Shown one piece after another: positions 18,137 through 25,983 of a DNA stretch of 36,390 nt (positions are counted from its first letter, which is position 1; every line of letters starts with the position of its first letter). The stretch is from NCBI GenBank assembly GCA_013215145.1, contig JABSRP010000061.1, positions 1-36,390 of the forward strand, read 5' to 3'. Under the pieces are notes generated by a model. The model was given only the letters and a program-made list of their open reading frames with translations. It made no database searches and was not told the origin of the DNA. This DNA comes from Pseudobacteriovorax sp. (lineage in GTDB: Bacteria > Bdellovibrionota_B > Oligoflexia > Oligoflexales > Oligoflexaceae). The position numbers and the translations under genes are program-made.

Positions 18137-18237
18137 AATGGGTTCCTCTCTTGTTGATAGGCGATCAATTCGTCTCTATGATTGATGTTTCGCAGACTAT
18201 TCTGGTTGATTTGTGCGAGTCGTCGGACAGGGCTATT
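18133..18237 (-). other. Continuation of mobA reading frame beyond the in-frame TAG
   Basis: After the TAG at 18238-18240 the same frame runs 34 codons to a TGA at 18133-18135. It reads NSPVRRLAQINQNSLRNINH and on through RDEL. The LRNIN-x-x-DEL part matches the N-I-N-T-P-E-D-L ending of MobA proteins, and the TGA overlaps the moaD ATG as ATGA, the usual coupling in this operon. This shows the stop arose inside a longer gene. Confidence 0.8.
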
Positions 18238-19248
18238 CTATAAAATAGAACCGGGACTACTATACCCCAGGCTCAATGCCTGACATAAAAGCTGTTTTGC
18301 TTTGGGCTCGTAGATGGCGCAAAGAGGTTCGGGTAGACCATTTGAATGGCTATTGAAACAGGTTGCAACCTTTAATGGATCGCGGTTAGATATGAGGTAT
18401 GTGAGGGTATCGCTGTCTAGGGACGGAAGATCGCAGGCAACGATCAGCCAAGCTTTATCGGGAAATGTTTGGAATGCCGATAGTATTCCTCCTAGAGGAC
18501 CAAAACCTAAGAACCGATCTGTGATTTGAGGCAGTGCGCTTATACTTGTGTCCTGCCACTGGCCTTCCCTTGAGGAGATATAGGTACGGTTCGTGTGTTT
18601 TTTCAATAACTCATAGCTATACAGTGCCTGCGGTTTGCCGTGATAATCGAGTAGGGCTTTGTCTTTGCCCATACGCTGACTCATCCCGCCTGTAAGTACC
18701 AAGCCGTAGATCTCTGACTTCGCTTTTGCGGCAATCCATCCTTTGACAAAGGCAGACATAGCCCTAACCTGGTCTCTTTGGAAATAAGGACGATCAGATG
18801 GTATTTGCTTTGGTCGTTGGCCTTTGCCGATATAACCTACGATCCGATGATGATGCTCCTCGGGGATTTTTTGTAAGATCGCGCAGTCCTCGTCCAAGAC
18901 CACAAATTTTTCTATGGTTGATCCTTTGAAACCCTCCACAAGCAATAAGTCGTAGGCTAAAAACTGAGTCTGCTTGTCAAATGCACTAGGCATACCTCTC
19001 TTGATTGAGGCTGACTTGCGTTCGTCCCATATGGTGACGTTTCCTGCTCCTGCTTCATAGGCTTTAAAGGTATCTTTTCCCGGTTGATCCATTTGAAAGC
19101 CGTGAGCATCGTGCTTCAAATAGGCAATGGAGAGTTCTGCTGCCAGTTGTTCCATGAGGCGGCAGATCAATGTCGTCTTCCCTGAATTTTTTAGACCAAC
19201 AAAAGCTAGCTCAGTGGGATGATAGAGATGAGGATGCCTTGAAGTCAC
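18238..19248 (-). CDS. mobBA: MobB-MobA fusion, molybdopterin guanine dinucleotide synthesis (C-terminally truncated by TAG)
   Basis: 336 residues. Residues about 10-172 are MobB, a GTP-binding adaptor, with P-loop GLKNSGKTT and DLLLVEGFKGS. Residues from 181 are MobA, which joins GMP to molybdopterin: LTGGMSQRMGKDKALL and ACDLPSLD; the R-M-G-x-D-K form favours MobA over the cytidylyltransferase MocA. The GTG start at 19248 has GGAGG five bases upstream, inside moaC, and the genes overlap by 38 bases. A TAG at 18238-18240 cuts off the last 34 codons, including the conserved N-I-N-x-x-D-E-L end. Whether the product works is unknown. Confidence 0.85.
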   Translation of the reverse strand: MTSRHPHLYHPTELAFVGLKNSGKTTLICRLMEQLAAELSIAYLKHDAHGFQMDQPGKDTFKAYEAGAGNVTIWDERKSASIKRGMPSAFDKQTQFLAYDLLLVEGFKGSTIEKFVVLDEDCAILQKIPEEHHHRIVGYIGKGQRPKQIPSDRPYFQRDQVRAMSAFVKGWIAAKAKSEIYGLVLTGGMSQRMGKDKALLDYHGKPQALYSYELLKKHTNRTYISSREGQWQDTSISALPQITDRFLGFGPLGGILSAFQTFPDKAWLIVACDLPSLDSDTLTYLISNRDPLKVATCFNSHSNGLPEPLCAIYEPKAKQLLCQALSLGYSSPGSIL

Positions 19249-19702
19249 GTTTTCCTCCAGTTTTTTCTATGAGTTTAGTCTGAGTCAACGTAATGGTTTG
19301 AGACATCGCCTTGCACATATCGATAATTGTGAGACCGGCAACTGAGGCACCTGTTAACGCTTCCATCTCCACCCCTGTTTTGTAGGTCGTCTGTACTTCG
19401 CAAAGCACGCGTACAGTGTCTGCGCTGACGGGGTCAATCGTAATGCGACAGGATTCAATGGGAATCACGTGACAAAATGGAATAAGGTCGGCGCAACGCT
19501 TGACCCCTTGGGTGCCGGCAATGATTGCGGTCGCAAAAACAGGACCTTTTTTACTGAGTAGGTCACCATCACTGAGATGCTTCATGATGTCGCCACCTAA
19601 TTCGACAAAACACTCGGCTGTGGCACTGCGTTTTGTCAGCGACTTATCGCTAACATCAACCATGGTAGGCTGATTTTTTTGATCGATGTGTGTCAGTCCC
19701 AT
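19211..19702 (-). CDS. moaC: MoaC, cyclic pyranopterin monophosphate synthase
   Basis: 163 residues. MoaC turns the MoaA product into cyclic pyranopterin monophosphate. Diagnostic segments are PTMVDVSDK, FCHVIPI, KTGVEMEALTGASVAGLTI, DMCKA and the C-terminal TGGKRDF with active-site Lys. The ATG follows the moaA stop directly, with GGGGGA of the moaA Gly-Gly codons serving as ribosome site. The C-terminus carries about ten Ser-rich extra residues because the gene runs on over the mobBA start. Confidence 0.94.
   Translation of the reverse strand: MGLTHIDQKNQPTMVDVSDKSLTKRSATAECFVELGGDIMKHLSDGDLLSKKGPVFATAIIAGTQGVKRCADLIPFCHVIPIESCRITIDPVSADTVRVLCEVQTTYKTGVEMEALTGASVAGLTIIDMCKAMSQTITLTQTKLIEKTGGKRDFKASSSLSSH
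19253..19258 (-). promoter_or_regulatory. Ribosome site of mobBA made from Gly-Gly codons of moaC
   Basis: GGA GGA, coding the conserved Gly-Gly of TGGKRDF in MoaC, lies four bases before the GTG start of mobBA and fixes that start. Confidence 0.8.
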
Positions 19703-20650
19703 TTATCCCCCTATTTGGTACATATCCTGGTCGAGCTGTTTGATGCGACCTGTTGGTTTCATTGGTAGAAGATCTGCTAGTAGCTGACTGTAGTTTTCCG
19801 CTGGAACGCCTTTGATAGAGACACCTTTTTCGCTCATCAGACAGGCTCTTAAATCTCCTGTTGCCGTTAACCTCCAACGGGAGCAACCGCCGCAAAATGG
19901 CTTGGACTCTGAAGCGATAAAACCTATTTTTGCACCGTTCGATAGCTTGAAGCGGAAAGAGGTAGAATCGTGGGGAACGGGGATTTTTTGAAGACCATGT
20001 TTTGCTAGGATGATGGAAATAGCCTTATCTGCCTCCATAAAACGATCATTCATCGCGCCTTTGCAGGCCTGACCAATCCTCATGAGTTCTAAGAAGCGTA
20101 CCTCAATGCCATATTTTGCTGAAAAATCGACAAAGTCTAAAATCTCGTGATCGTTCAGCCCCTTCATTAAAACGCAGTTGACTTTGGTTTCAAAACCAAG
20201 GGACTGAGCCTCAACCAGACAGTCAATGACTTTATCGAGACAGTCACGTTTTGTGATTTTATGGAACGACTCACGATTGAGGGAGTCTAGACTAATATTT
20301 ATGCTGTTGGTCTTGGTTTCATCCCTTAGCTGGCGCAAGTAGCGCGTGAGAAATACACCGTTAGATGTCACTCCTAGTTTATCTATGGCTAGATCTGAAA
20401 GACCCTTCATAATCGGTAAAAACTCTTTCCGCAGAGTTGGTTCGCCACCCGTGACTCTAATGGCTTTTATACCAAATTGAGTGAGGTGATCGGTAATCTG
20501 CAGAATCTCCTCCGCTGGCAGTAGGCGTTCCTGTGGTAGAAAGCTCATGGTTTCTGGCATGCAGTAAAGGCATCTTAAGTTACAGGTATCTAACAGTGAA
20601 ATCCTGAGCTTTGATATCCTGCGGCCATGACTATCGATCAAAGTTTCCAT
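19703..20650 (-). CDS. moaA: MoaA, GTP 3',8-cyclase (radical SAM)
   Basis: About 315 residues from the ATG at 20650, which follows AAGGA by five bases; an in-frame TTG at 20668 lies inside moeA and is less likely. The radical SAM cluster motif is CNLRCLYC (C-x3-C-x2-C), the second cluster is in CGGCSRWRLTATGDLRACL, and the protein ends in the functional Gly-Gly. It performs the first step of molybdenum cofactor synthesis. It is the second gene of the operon, 11 bases after the moeA stop. Confidence 0.95.
   Translation of the reverse strand: METLIDSHGRRISKLRISLLDTCNLRCLYCMPETMSFLPQERLLPAEEILQITDHLTQFGIKAIRVTGGEPTLRKEFLPIMKGLSDLAIDKLGVTSNGVFLTRYLRQLRDETKTNSINISLDSLNRESFHKITKRDCLDKVIDCLVEAQSLGFETKVNCVLMKGLNDHEILDFVDFSAKYGIEVRFLELMRIGQACKGAMNDRFMEADKAISIILAKHGLQKIPVPHDSTSFRFKLSNGAKIGFIASESKPFCGGCSRWRLTATGDLRACLMSEKGVSIKGVPAENYSQLLADLLPMKPTGRIKQLDQDMYQIGG
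19706..19711 (-). promoter_or_regulatory. Ribosome site of moaC made from the Gly-Gly codons of moaA
   Basis: GGG GGA, the last two sense codons of moaA, precede TAA and then the moaC ATG at once. The spacing (three bases) is short but no other site exists. Confidence 0.6.
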
Positions 20651-20661
20651 AAAAGTCCTTT

Positions 20662-21855
20662 CTACCAAAAGTATGCCGGGAATTTTTGCCCTGCTTTAAA
20701 GCTGTCTTCTGCCTGAGGCAAGGTAATATAACCTTGGGAACGGGTGAGGGAGTAGTAGTCGCCAGAACCGTTATTCTTGACAGGATAGACGACTTCGTCT
20801 GAGGACTCCGAACGTGTTACGAGCTGGAACAACGTCAGCGGCTTTTTAAACACAACCGGTTCCCCAAGTTTGACCATTGTAGCCCGCGGTAAAGGACTAT
20901 CAGTAAATTTGCAGAGGGCTGGTAAAACATACTCGTAAAAGCAGATCTGTGTGGATATGGGGTTTCCCGGAAGCCCAAACACCATTTGCTGACTCTCGCC
21001 CTGACCAAACCACAGTGGTTTTCCTGGTTTCTGCGCGACGCGGTGAAACGTCTGCGAAACACCAGCAGAATTCAGCGCTTCAGGGACGAAGTCAAACTTA
21101 CCTCGCGAAACCCCCCCTGAGAACAGAATAAAGTCAAAGTTCTTCAGGATGTCTTCAGTTTGCTTCATCATGACCGGCAACTGGTCATTGATGTGAAAAA
21201 TGCTACCTTCGTCAAAATGGAATCTCTTTAGGGCTGCCTGAATCGCCCAGACGTTGGACTGCCTGATTTGATGGGGTAGAGGTGTGTTGCGAAAGTCAAC
21301 AAGTTCATCGCCGGTACTGATGATGGCGATTTTAGGCTTAGTTGAAACGGAAACGCTGGTATAGCCGGATGATAGGATGGTTCCCCATTCCGACGGACCT
21401 GTTGTGGTGCCCGATGTTAGGAGTACCTGGCCCTTTTGGTAGTCCGAGCCCTTTTTGTGTATATTTTGCCCATGCTTAACAATAGCATCCTGGTCGATGA
21501 CGGCGATCCCATCGTTTATGGCGACCCTCTCGTAAGGGATGACTGTATCGCAGCCCTCTGGCATGCTGCTGCCCGTCATAACTTCAAGGCACATGGAAGG
21601 AGCTGACAGAGACAATTGAGGCGCTCCTGCTGCCTGGCAGCCTTCGATTTTGTACTCTCGTTGGCCCCCTTCGTAGGTTTCGAAGACAATAGCGATGCCG
21701 TCCATGGCGACGCGATCGAAGGGAGGGCTGTCTCGATCTGCCTTGATGTCGCATCGAAGGGTTTCGCTAGTGACGCTGTCGGAGTTAACCGTTTTTGTCG
21801 GAGATAACGGAACGGCTTTCATGACAAGCTTTTTGGCTTGCACGGAATCTAACAT
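20662..21855 (-). CDS. moeA: MoeA, molybdopterin molybdotransferase
   Basis: 397 residues, normal length. MoeA inserts molybdate into adenylated molybdopterin. Motifs: SPPFDRVAMDG near residue 45, TGSSMPEGCDTVIPYE, ISTGDEL, SGGVSRGKFDFV and the C-terminal FGLPGNPIS. The ATG follows AAAGGA by seven bases. First gene of the minus-strand operon and divergent from modA, so a shared control region at 21856-22082 is likely; a folded leader may lie at 21881-21926. MogA is not seen in the window. Confidence 0.94.
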   Translation of the reverse strand: MLDSVQAKKLVMKAVPLSPTKTVNSDSVTSETLRCDIKADRDSPPFDRVAMDGIAIVFETYEGGQREYKIEGCQAAGAPQLSLSAPSMCLEVMTGSSMPEGCDTVIPYERVAINDGIAVIDQDAIVKHGQNIHKKGSDYQKGQVLLTSGTTTGPSEWGTILSSGYTSVSVSTKPKIAIISTGDELVDFRNTPLPHQIRQSNVWAIQAALKRFHFDEGSIFHINDQLPVMMKQTEDILKNFDFILFSGGVSRGKFDFVPEALNSAGVSQTFHRVAQKPGKPLWFGQGESQQMVFGLPGNPISTQICFYEYVLPALCKFTDSPLPRATMVKLGEPVVFKKPLTLFQLVTRSESSDEVVYPVKNNGSGDYYSLTRSQGYITLPQAEDSFKAGQKFPAYFW

Positions 21856-21880
21856 TAGTTCATCCTTTCCAAAAGTGGGA

Positions 21881-21926
21881 GGCCAAGGGCTTTCGCACGG
21901 GACCCTGGTAGCAGATCGCTACGGCC
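21881..21926 (-). promoter_or_regulatory. Possible structured leader of moeA (three-stem fold)
   Basis: Read on the moeA strand, GGCC at each end can pair, enclosing a hairpin GTAGC-GATCT-GCTAC and a second stem CAGGG/CCCTTG whose loop contains GCGAAAGC, a GNRA-type tetraloop. The element ends about 25 bases before the moeA ATG. A GNRA loop is known in the Moco riboswitch, but I cannot align the full consensus, so this is only a candidate leader RNA. No ModE-type TATA palindrome was found. Confidence 0.3.
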
Positions 21927-22082
21927 GAACGACCATATTCTCACTTAGGTCACAAGGCTCGGATTATTTACCGGTATTCAAGCCTACTTGGCTTTTCGAG
22001 TCAATAGTTTGTCCTGTCTTATATCATCACTGGAGGTCGCCTTTGACAGCGGTTTTCTGGCGAAAATGTAGGAGGAAGTTAG

Positions 22083-22865
22083 GTGCTAAAACTCTTTGCC
22101 ATCATCCTTTTTGTAGGATTTCCCTTGTCGGTGGTGGGGCAGGGTAGGGCCTCAAATCATGAAACCTTGCGCATCGCTGTTGCCGCAAATTTCTACTCGA
22201 CAGCTAAGGAAATCGCTGAGGCTTTCAGTCAGAAGCATGGCATTAAGGTTGAGCTGGTCAATGGCTCTAGTGGCAAAATTTATCATCAGCTACTAAGGAA
22301 AGCTCCCATTGACATATTTATCTCAGCTAATCATCGGTATACGGACGAGCTTTACCGGTCGCATCTAAGTGGTCAGCCTTTTGCGCTTAGCCTAGGGCGT
22401 CTGGCTGTTTGGCGAGGACCTAGTTACGAAGGTGAATGGAGTGAGCCGGTCCGCAAGGAGCTGTTCGAGGAATCTCATGTGGCGATTGCCAACCCTAAAG
22501 TCGCCCCTTTCGGTCAAGCGGCTCAGAGGTTTCTGAGTGACATGGGATGGCATCCGACTGCTAAGCGGAAATTACTAACTGGCGAAAGTGTGGCTCAAGC
22601 CTTTCATTTCGCCAGGTCTAGCCGTAAGGTTTTGGGGGTCGTAGCCTACTCGCAGATCCTGTCCTTACCTGAGTCATCTCGAGGCACCTACTGGCTCCTG
22701 CCCGAGCCATATAACAGCGAGCTAGTCCAGACTATCGCTCCACTAAAGTCATGCACGGAAAAGGCTGTTTGCCGGGCGTTGGTGGAGCATTTTCGCAGCG
22801 AGGCATCCTCGGCGGTTATGGAGAGGCAAGGCTATAGGAAGGTGGCAGGCTTATCCACGAACTGA
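22083..22865 (+). CDS. modA: ModA, periplasmic molybdate-binding protein
   Basis: 260 residues. The GTG start is fixed by AGGAGGA about seven bases upstream. A Sec signal covers roughly the first 22 residues. The mature protein has ModA features: LRIAVAANF, VNGSSGKIYHQL, PIDIFISA, VAIANPKVAPFGQAA and VLGVVAYSQIL. It binds molybdate (or tungstate) and delivers it to ModB. Unlike ModA with a clear PAPG, it has PKVAPFG, still within family variation. First gene of modABC. Confidence 0.92.
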   Translation: MLKLFAIILFVGFPLSVVGQGRASNHETLRIAVAANFYSTAKEIAEAFSQKHGIKVELVNGSSGKIYHQLLRKAPIDIFISANHRYTDELYRSHLSGQPFALSLGRLAVWRGPSYEGEWSEPVRKELFEESHVAIANPKVAPFGQAAQRFLSDMGWHPTAKRKLLTGESVAQAFHFARSSRKVLGVVAYSQILSLPESSRGTYWLLPEPYNSELVQTIAPLKSCTEKAVCRALVEHFRSEASSAVMERQGYRKVAGLSTN

Positions 22866-22882
22866 TCGACTATTCTTCCTTA

Positions 22883-23545
22883 TTGCTTTCACTCAATCTG
22901 GCGGTGACGACAAGCTTACTGTTGATAGGCTTTTCGATCTGTGTTGGTTGGCTGATGCTACAGGTCCCTCAGAAATGGCAAATCCTCTGTGAGGCTTTTG
23001 TATCGCTATCCATCGTCTTACCACCTACAGTTTTGGGGTTTTACCTATTGATGATCTTAGGGGCTGATAGTCCTTTGGGCCCCTTGGTGACATCTTTCAA
23101 TGATGGAGCGGGGTTAATCTTTACCTTCGAAGGGCTTGTGGTGGGGTCATGTTTTTACTCCCTTCCCTTCGTATTTCAGCCAATCATGAACGCCTACCTG
23201 GCGATTCCTAACCAGGCTTTTAAGCTTGCAGCAACACTAGGCCTCAATCCGTTTCAGCGATTCTATCGCGTCGGGATCCCGTTGGCCTGGAAGGGAATTG
23301 TAACTGGTGGGATTCTAGGCTTTGCCCACACTATGGGAGAATTTGGAGTCGTGTTGATGATTGGTGGCAATATTCCTGGGGAAACTCGAGTGGTCTCTGT
23401 TGCCATTTATGATTATGTAGAAACCTTAGATTATGCTTCTGCTCATCGACTATCACTTATTTTGCTTGGCATATCTTTTGTCTGCTTATTTGCCGTCGGC
23501 ATGTTAAACCGCAAACGAAGGTCGAGCTCACATGCCTTTTATTGA
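22883..23545 (+). CDS. modB: ModB, molybdate ABC transporter permease
   Basis: About 220 residues, five to six membrane helices, with the permease EAA-type loop AATLGLNPFQRFYRVGIPLA that contacts ModC. The TTG at 22883 is the only usual start codon near the first helix, without a clear ribosome site; the frame is open back to 22838 with no ATG, so the start is uncertain and translation may depend on coupling with modA. The last 14 bases overlap modC. Confidence 0.9.
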   Translation: MLSLNLAVTTSLLLIGFSICVGWLMLQVPQKWQILCEAFVSLSIVLPPTVLGFYLLMILGADSPLGPLVTSFNDGAGLIFTFEGLVVGSCFYSLPFVFQPIMNAYLAIPNQAFKLAATLGLNPFQRFYRVGIPLAWKGIVTGGILGFAHTMGEFGVVLMIGGNIPGETRVVSVAIYDYVETLDYASAHRLSLILLGISFVCLFAVGMLNRKRRSSSHAFY

Positions 23546-24182
23546 TGTTAGTCTGAAGCATAGCTTCGGTCGCTTTTTATGTGATATTCATCTCAAAGGA
23601 GACTTTCCCGGGGTCATTGGTCTGTTCGGGCCCTCTGGCTCAGGGAAATCCACTCTGCTTGAACACCTTGCCGGCTTTACCAAAGGAATGGAAGGTTTTG
23701 TCAAAATCGATGGCGACCTATGGCAGGAAGGTGGTCGTATCATCAAACCCAATCATAAGAGGAAGCTTTCCTACTTGATGCAGCAACCGTTTTTCTTTCC
23801 TTTCCTGAGTTTTGAGCAAAACCTTTGTTTTGGTTCGAAGCGTGACCCTGCATCGCTTAAGTCTGAGTTAGACCACCTGGTCAAAGAATTTGCTTTGCAT
23901 GCTGTTGGGGCGACCTTTATTTCTGATTTCTCAGGTGGTGAAAAGCAACGGGCAGCTATTGTACGAGGAATTTTGCAAAAGCCAAATCACTGGCTTTTGG
24001 ATGAGCCTTTGAGCGCCGTGGACGGTTCTATGAAGGCAAAAACCAAGCCGTTACTCAGACGAGTGCTCCAGGAAGCTCCCGGTTTTAGAATTTATGTCAG
24101 CCATGATAGGCAGGAGCTTGAATACTTTGCTGATACTATCGTCGAAATACGGTCAGGGAAAATTATTAATGTATTAACTTAA
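23532..24182 (+). CDS. modC: ModC, molybdate ABC transporter ATPase
   Basis: 216 residues. Walker A GPSGSGKST, Q-loop YLMQQP, signature FSGGEKQRAAIVRG, Walker B HWLLDEPLSAVD and H-loop VSHDRQE are all present. It is short: the C-terminal TOBE/Mop molybdate-binding domain of classical ModC (about 350 residues) is absent, so feedback through that domain is not possible. The ATG overlaps the end of modB, which shows translational coupling. Confidence 0.92.
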   Translation: MPFIDVSLKHSFGRFLCDIHLKGDFPGVIGLFGPSGSGKSTLLEHLAGFTKGMEGFVKIDGDLWQEGGRIIKPNHKRKLSYLMQQPFFFPFLSFEQNLCFGSKRDPASLKSELDHLVKEFALHAVGATFISDFSGGEKQRAAIVRGILQKPNHWLLDEPLSAVDGSMKAKTKPLLRRVLQEAPGFRIYVSHDRQELEYFADTIVEIRSGKIINVLT

Positions 24183-24295
24183 GTCGCTTCGGCCTCGAAT
24201 GTCAACCTTTGGCTCATACTAAGGGGCTGACTATCCATTTGTGGAGGCGGCAATCGATTTACATGATGAAAAAATTATTGAATAATAAAGAACCT

Positions 24296-24319
24296 AGTAA
24301 GTCTTACTGACTATTTTTT
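24296..24319 (+). terminator. Weak hairpin plus T tract before bufferin operon
   Basis: AGTAA (24296-24300), loop GTC, TTACT (24304-24308), then TTTTTT at 24314-24319. It could end modABC transcription or act as an attenuator in the bufferin leader, 17 bases before the ATG. The stem is only five A-T-rich pairs, so support is weak. Confidence 0.3.
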
Positions 24320-24336
24320 GTTGCAAAGGAGTATTT

Positions 24337-24624
24337 ATGTCAGATCGTTCTCTCATCAAGATAGCTTCGGTGGCCACAGCGGCGTTTGCATTCTCGACCA
24401 CTGCCATTGCCGGGGGCACACCAGATTGGGCGAAGAAGGGTGACACGATTGTTAAGTGCAAGGGGATTGCTAAAAAAGGTATGAACGATTGTGGCGCAAA
24501 CGGTCATGCTTGTGCTGGTAAGGCCGCAAAGGACAACGATCCAAATGAGTGGATCTACGTGCCCAAGGGTCTTTGTGAAAAAATCGCGGGGGGCACCGTG
24601 ATAAAGTCAAAAGTTGTCAAGTAA
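24337..24624 (+). CDS. bufA: Bufferin precursor, BufA1-like (DUF2282)
   Basis: 95 residues with an AAAGGAG ribosome site. A Sec signal ends at AIA (residue 25). The mature part has the DUF2282 four-Cys layout: CKGIAKKGMNDC (Cys41, Cys52), Cys59 in HACAGK and Cys80 in VPKGLCEKIAGG. In bufferins the MNIO enzyme converts the core cysteines into heterocycles and the exported product binds copper. Here the next gene is an MNIO enzyme and the third a DUF2063 protein, the standard order. A lysine-rich tail of about ten residues follows the last Gly-Gly. Copper role is inferred from family knowledge. Confidence 0.88.
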   Translation: MSDRSLIKIASVATAAFAFSTTAIAGGTPDWAKKGDTIVKCKGIAKKGMNDCGANGHACAGKAAKDNDPNEWIYVPKGLCEKIAGGTVIKSKVVK

Positions 24625-25480
24625 TTACACGAATAGTGACCGGTGTGTTTTTCCAGCCTTGCGAACCGAACATCTTGATTCGGCGTTAAACTGTGCAAAC
24701 ACGCTGGGGCTTGTCCAGGTTGTGGGAGATAATTGGTTAGAGCCTGGCCCTCATCACGATAAACTTGAGCGGCTAAGACAGGATGCCGCATTATCCTTTC
24801 ACTTTGTTGGTATGAATATAGCTGGCGAAGATCCTTTGGATTTGTCTTACTTAAAACGGATCTTAAGCTTAATCCATCGTTACCAGCCTAGCCGGGTGAG
24901 TGATCACCTTTCGGTCCAGGTTCATCAAGGATTCTACTTTCACGACCTCCTTCCCTTTCCTCGCACTGAAGCTAGTTTGGCTCGCATTATCGAACGCGTC
25001 GATGGTATTCAAGAGACTCTGGGCCGTAGAATCCTCGTAGAAAACCTGAGTGCCTACCATCAATTTCCTGAGTCTGATGTCGAAGAGTGTGATTTTCTAA
25101 GTGCTATGCACCAGGCTACAAACTGCGGTATTTTACTGGATCTCAACAACTTAAAGATCAATCACCTGAACGGAGGGACGAGTCCGACTCATTTTATCCG
25201 CCGCATTCCCGTACATGCTGTGGAAGAAATCCATATCGCTGGTGGTGTGCAAAGCGGTAGATTCTGGATTGATGATCATGGTAGCTATCCCTCAATCGAT
25301 ACCATAAATCTGGCAAAAAAACCTATGTTCGCGAGCACTCCGATCTTTTATGAGCGCGATGAGAATCTGATTCCTTGGCACCAATTTTACGAAGAGTGCC
25401 TTAACTTGAACTCTGCAATCTTGGGTAAGGTAGAATCACCGTTACCTGGCAGGGATTCTCAAAATGAGCTGCATATATGA
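24614..25480 (+). CDS. bufB: MNIO (DUF692) bufferin-modifying enzyme, BufB-like
   Basis: About 288 residues; the TTG at 24614 overlaps bufA by 11 bases and has no strong ribosome site, so the start is uncertain. DUF692 TIM-barrel motifs are present: HFVGMN (His63), SDHLS (His98), ENLSAYH (Glu143), LLDLNN (Asp176), VEEIHIAGG (His207) and DDHGSYP. These supply the iron ligands of multinuclear non-heme iron oxidases, which oxidise Cys in RiPP precursors. The usual H-G-V-G-L-S block is changed to HFVGMN, and the E-N pair near the N-terminus reads GDN. Coupled to bufC by ATGA. Confidence 0.88.
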   Translation: MSSNYTNSDRCVFPALRTEHLDSALNCANTLGLVQVVGDNWLEPGPHHDKLERLRQDAALSFHFVGMNIAGEDPLDLSYLKRILSLIHRYQPSRVSDHLSVQVHQGFYFHDLLPFPRTEASLARIIERVDGIQETLGRRILVENLSAYHQFPESDVEECDFLSAMHQATNCGILLDLNNLKINHLNGGTSPTHFIRRIPVHAVEEIHIAGGVQSGRFWIDDHGSYPSIDTINLAKKPMFASTPIFYERDENLIPWHQFYEECLNLNSAILGKVESPLPGRDSQNELHI

Positions 25481-25983
25481 CTACGAGCTTAGATCGTTTT
25501 TGCGAGGCTGTCAGGAATGCCCAATACGAGGCTCCCGACGGTATGAATCCTGAGGCCTTAGAAGTCTATCGACGTCATTATCAATTCACCCATTTGGACG
25601 TTTTAGAGCAAGTATTTTTGGTGGTCAGGAAAGCCCTTGGTGCTGAAAACTTTAGAGCGCTGTCTTGGGAGTATATTAGCTCAAAAGGCGGTTCGCAATC
25701 CCATAGCTTAGTGGCCCTCGCAGAGGAATTTCCGACTTACCTTTCTGCTTGTGCCATACTAGAGGCAGCGGATGTATGTTGTGAATTGGCAAAGATCGAT
25801 TGGCTTCGTTATCACGCTGATCCAAATAAGATTGTTGCATCATTTGCTGGGGTGTTAGAGCTATGGCAGAGCATTGCGTTGGATTTAGACGGACAGAATC
25901 CTCCCATTGATTTTGGCCAAGCAAAAATGATTAGAGCCTATTGGGAGGACGAGGATCTTTGTCTTCGCGCTAGTGATTCTTAG
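25477..25983 (+). CDS. bufC: DUF2063 bufferin partner protein, BufC-like (short)
   Basis: 168 residues; its ATG overlaps the bufB TGA. The N-terminal half fits DUF2063: LDRFCEAVRN, VYRRHYQFTHLDVLEQVF, EEFPTYLSA and ELAKIDWLRYHAD. DUF2063 proteins act with DUF692 enzymes, probably presenting the precursor. Family members are commonly near 250 residues, so about 80 C-terminal residues are missing. The stop directly abuts the stop of the convergent SGNH gene (TAG at 25981-25983, TAA read on the minus strand from 25986), so the end may have been lost in a rearrangement. Confidence 0.8.
   Translation: MTTSLDRFCEAVRNAQYEAPDGMNPEALEVYRRHYQFTHLDVLEQVFLVVRKALGAENFRALSWEYISSKGGSQSHSLVALAEEFPTYLSACAILEAADVCCELAKIDWLRYHADPNKIVASFAGVLELWQSIALDLDGQNPPIDFGQAKMIRAYWEDEDLCLRASDS

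Noticed and set aside
18238..18240. Pyrrolysine at the TAG in mobA
   Set aside because: MobA is not a pyrrolysine protein and TAG is used as an ordinary stop elsewhere (for example bufC and the kinase ending at 7633).
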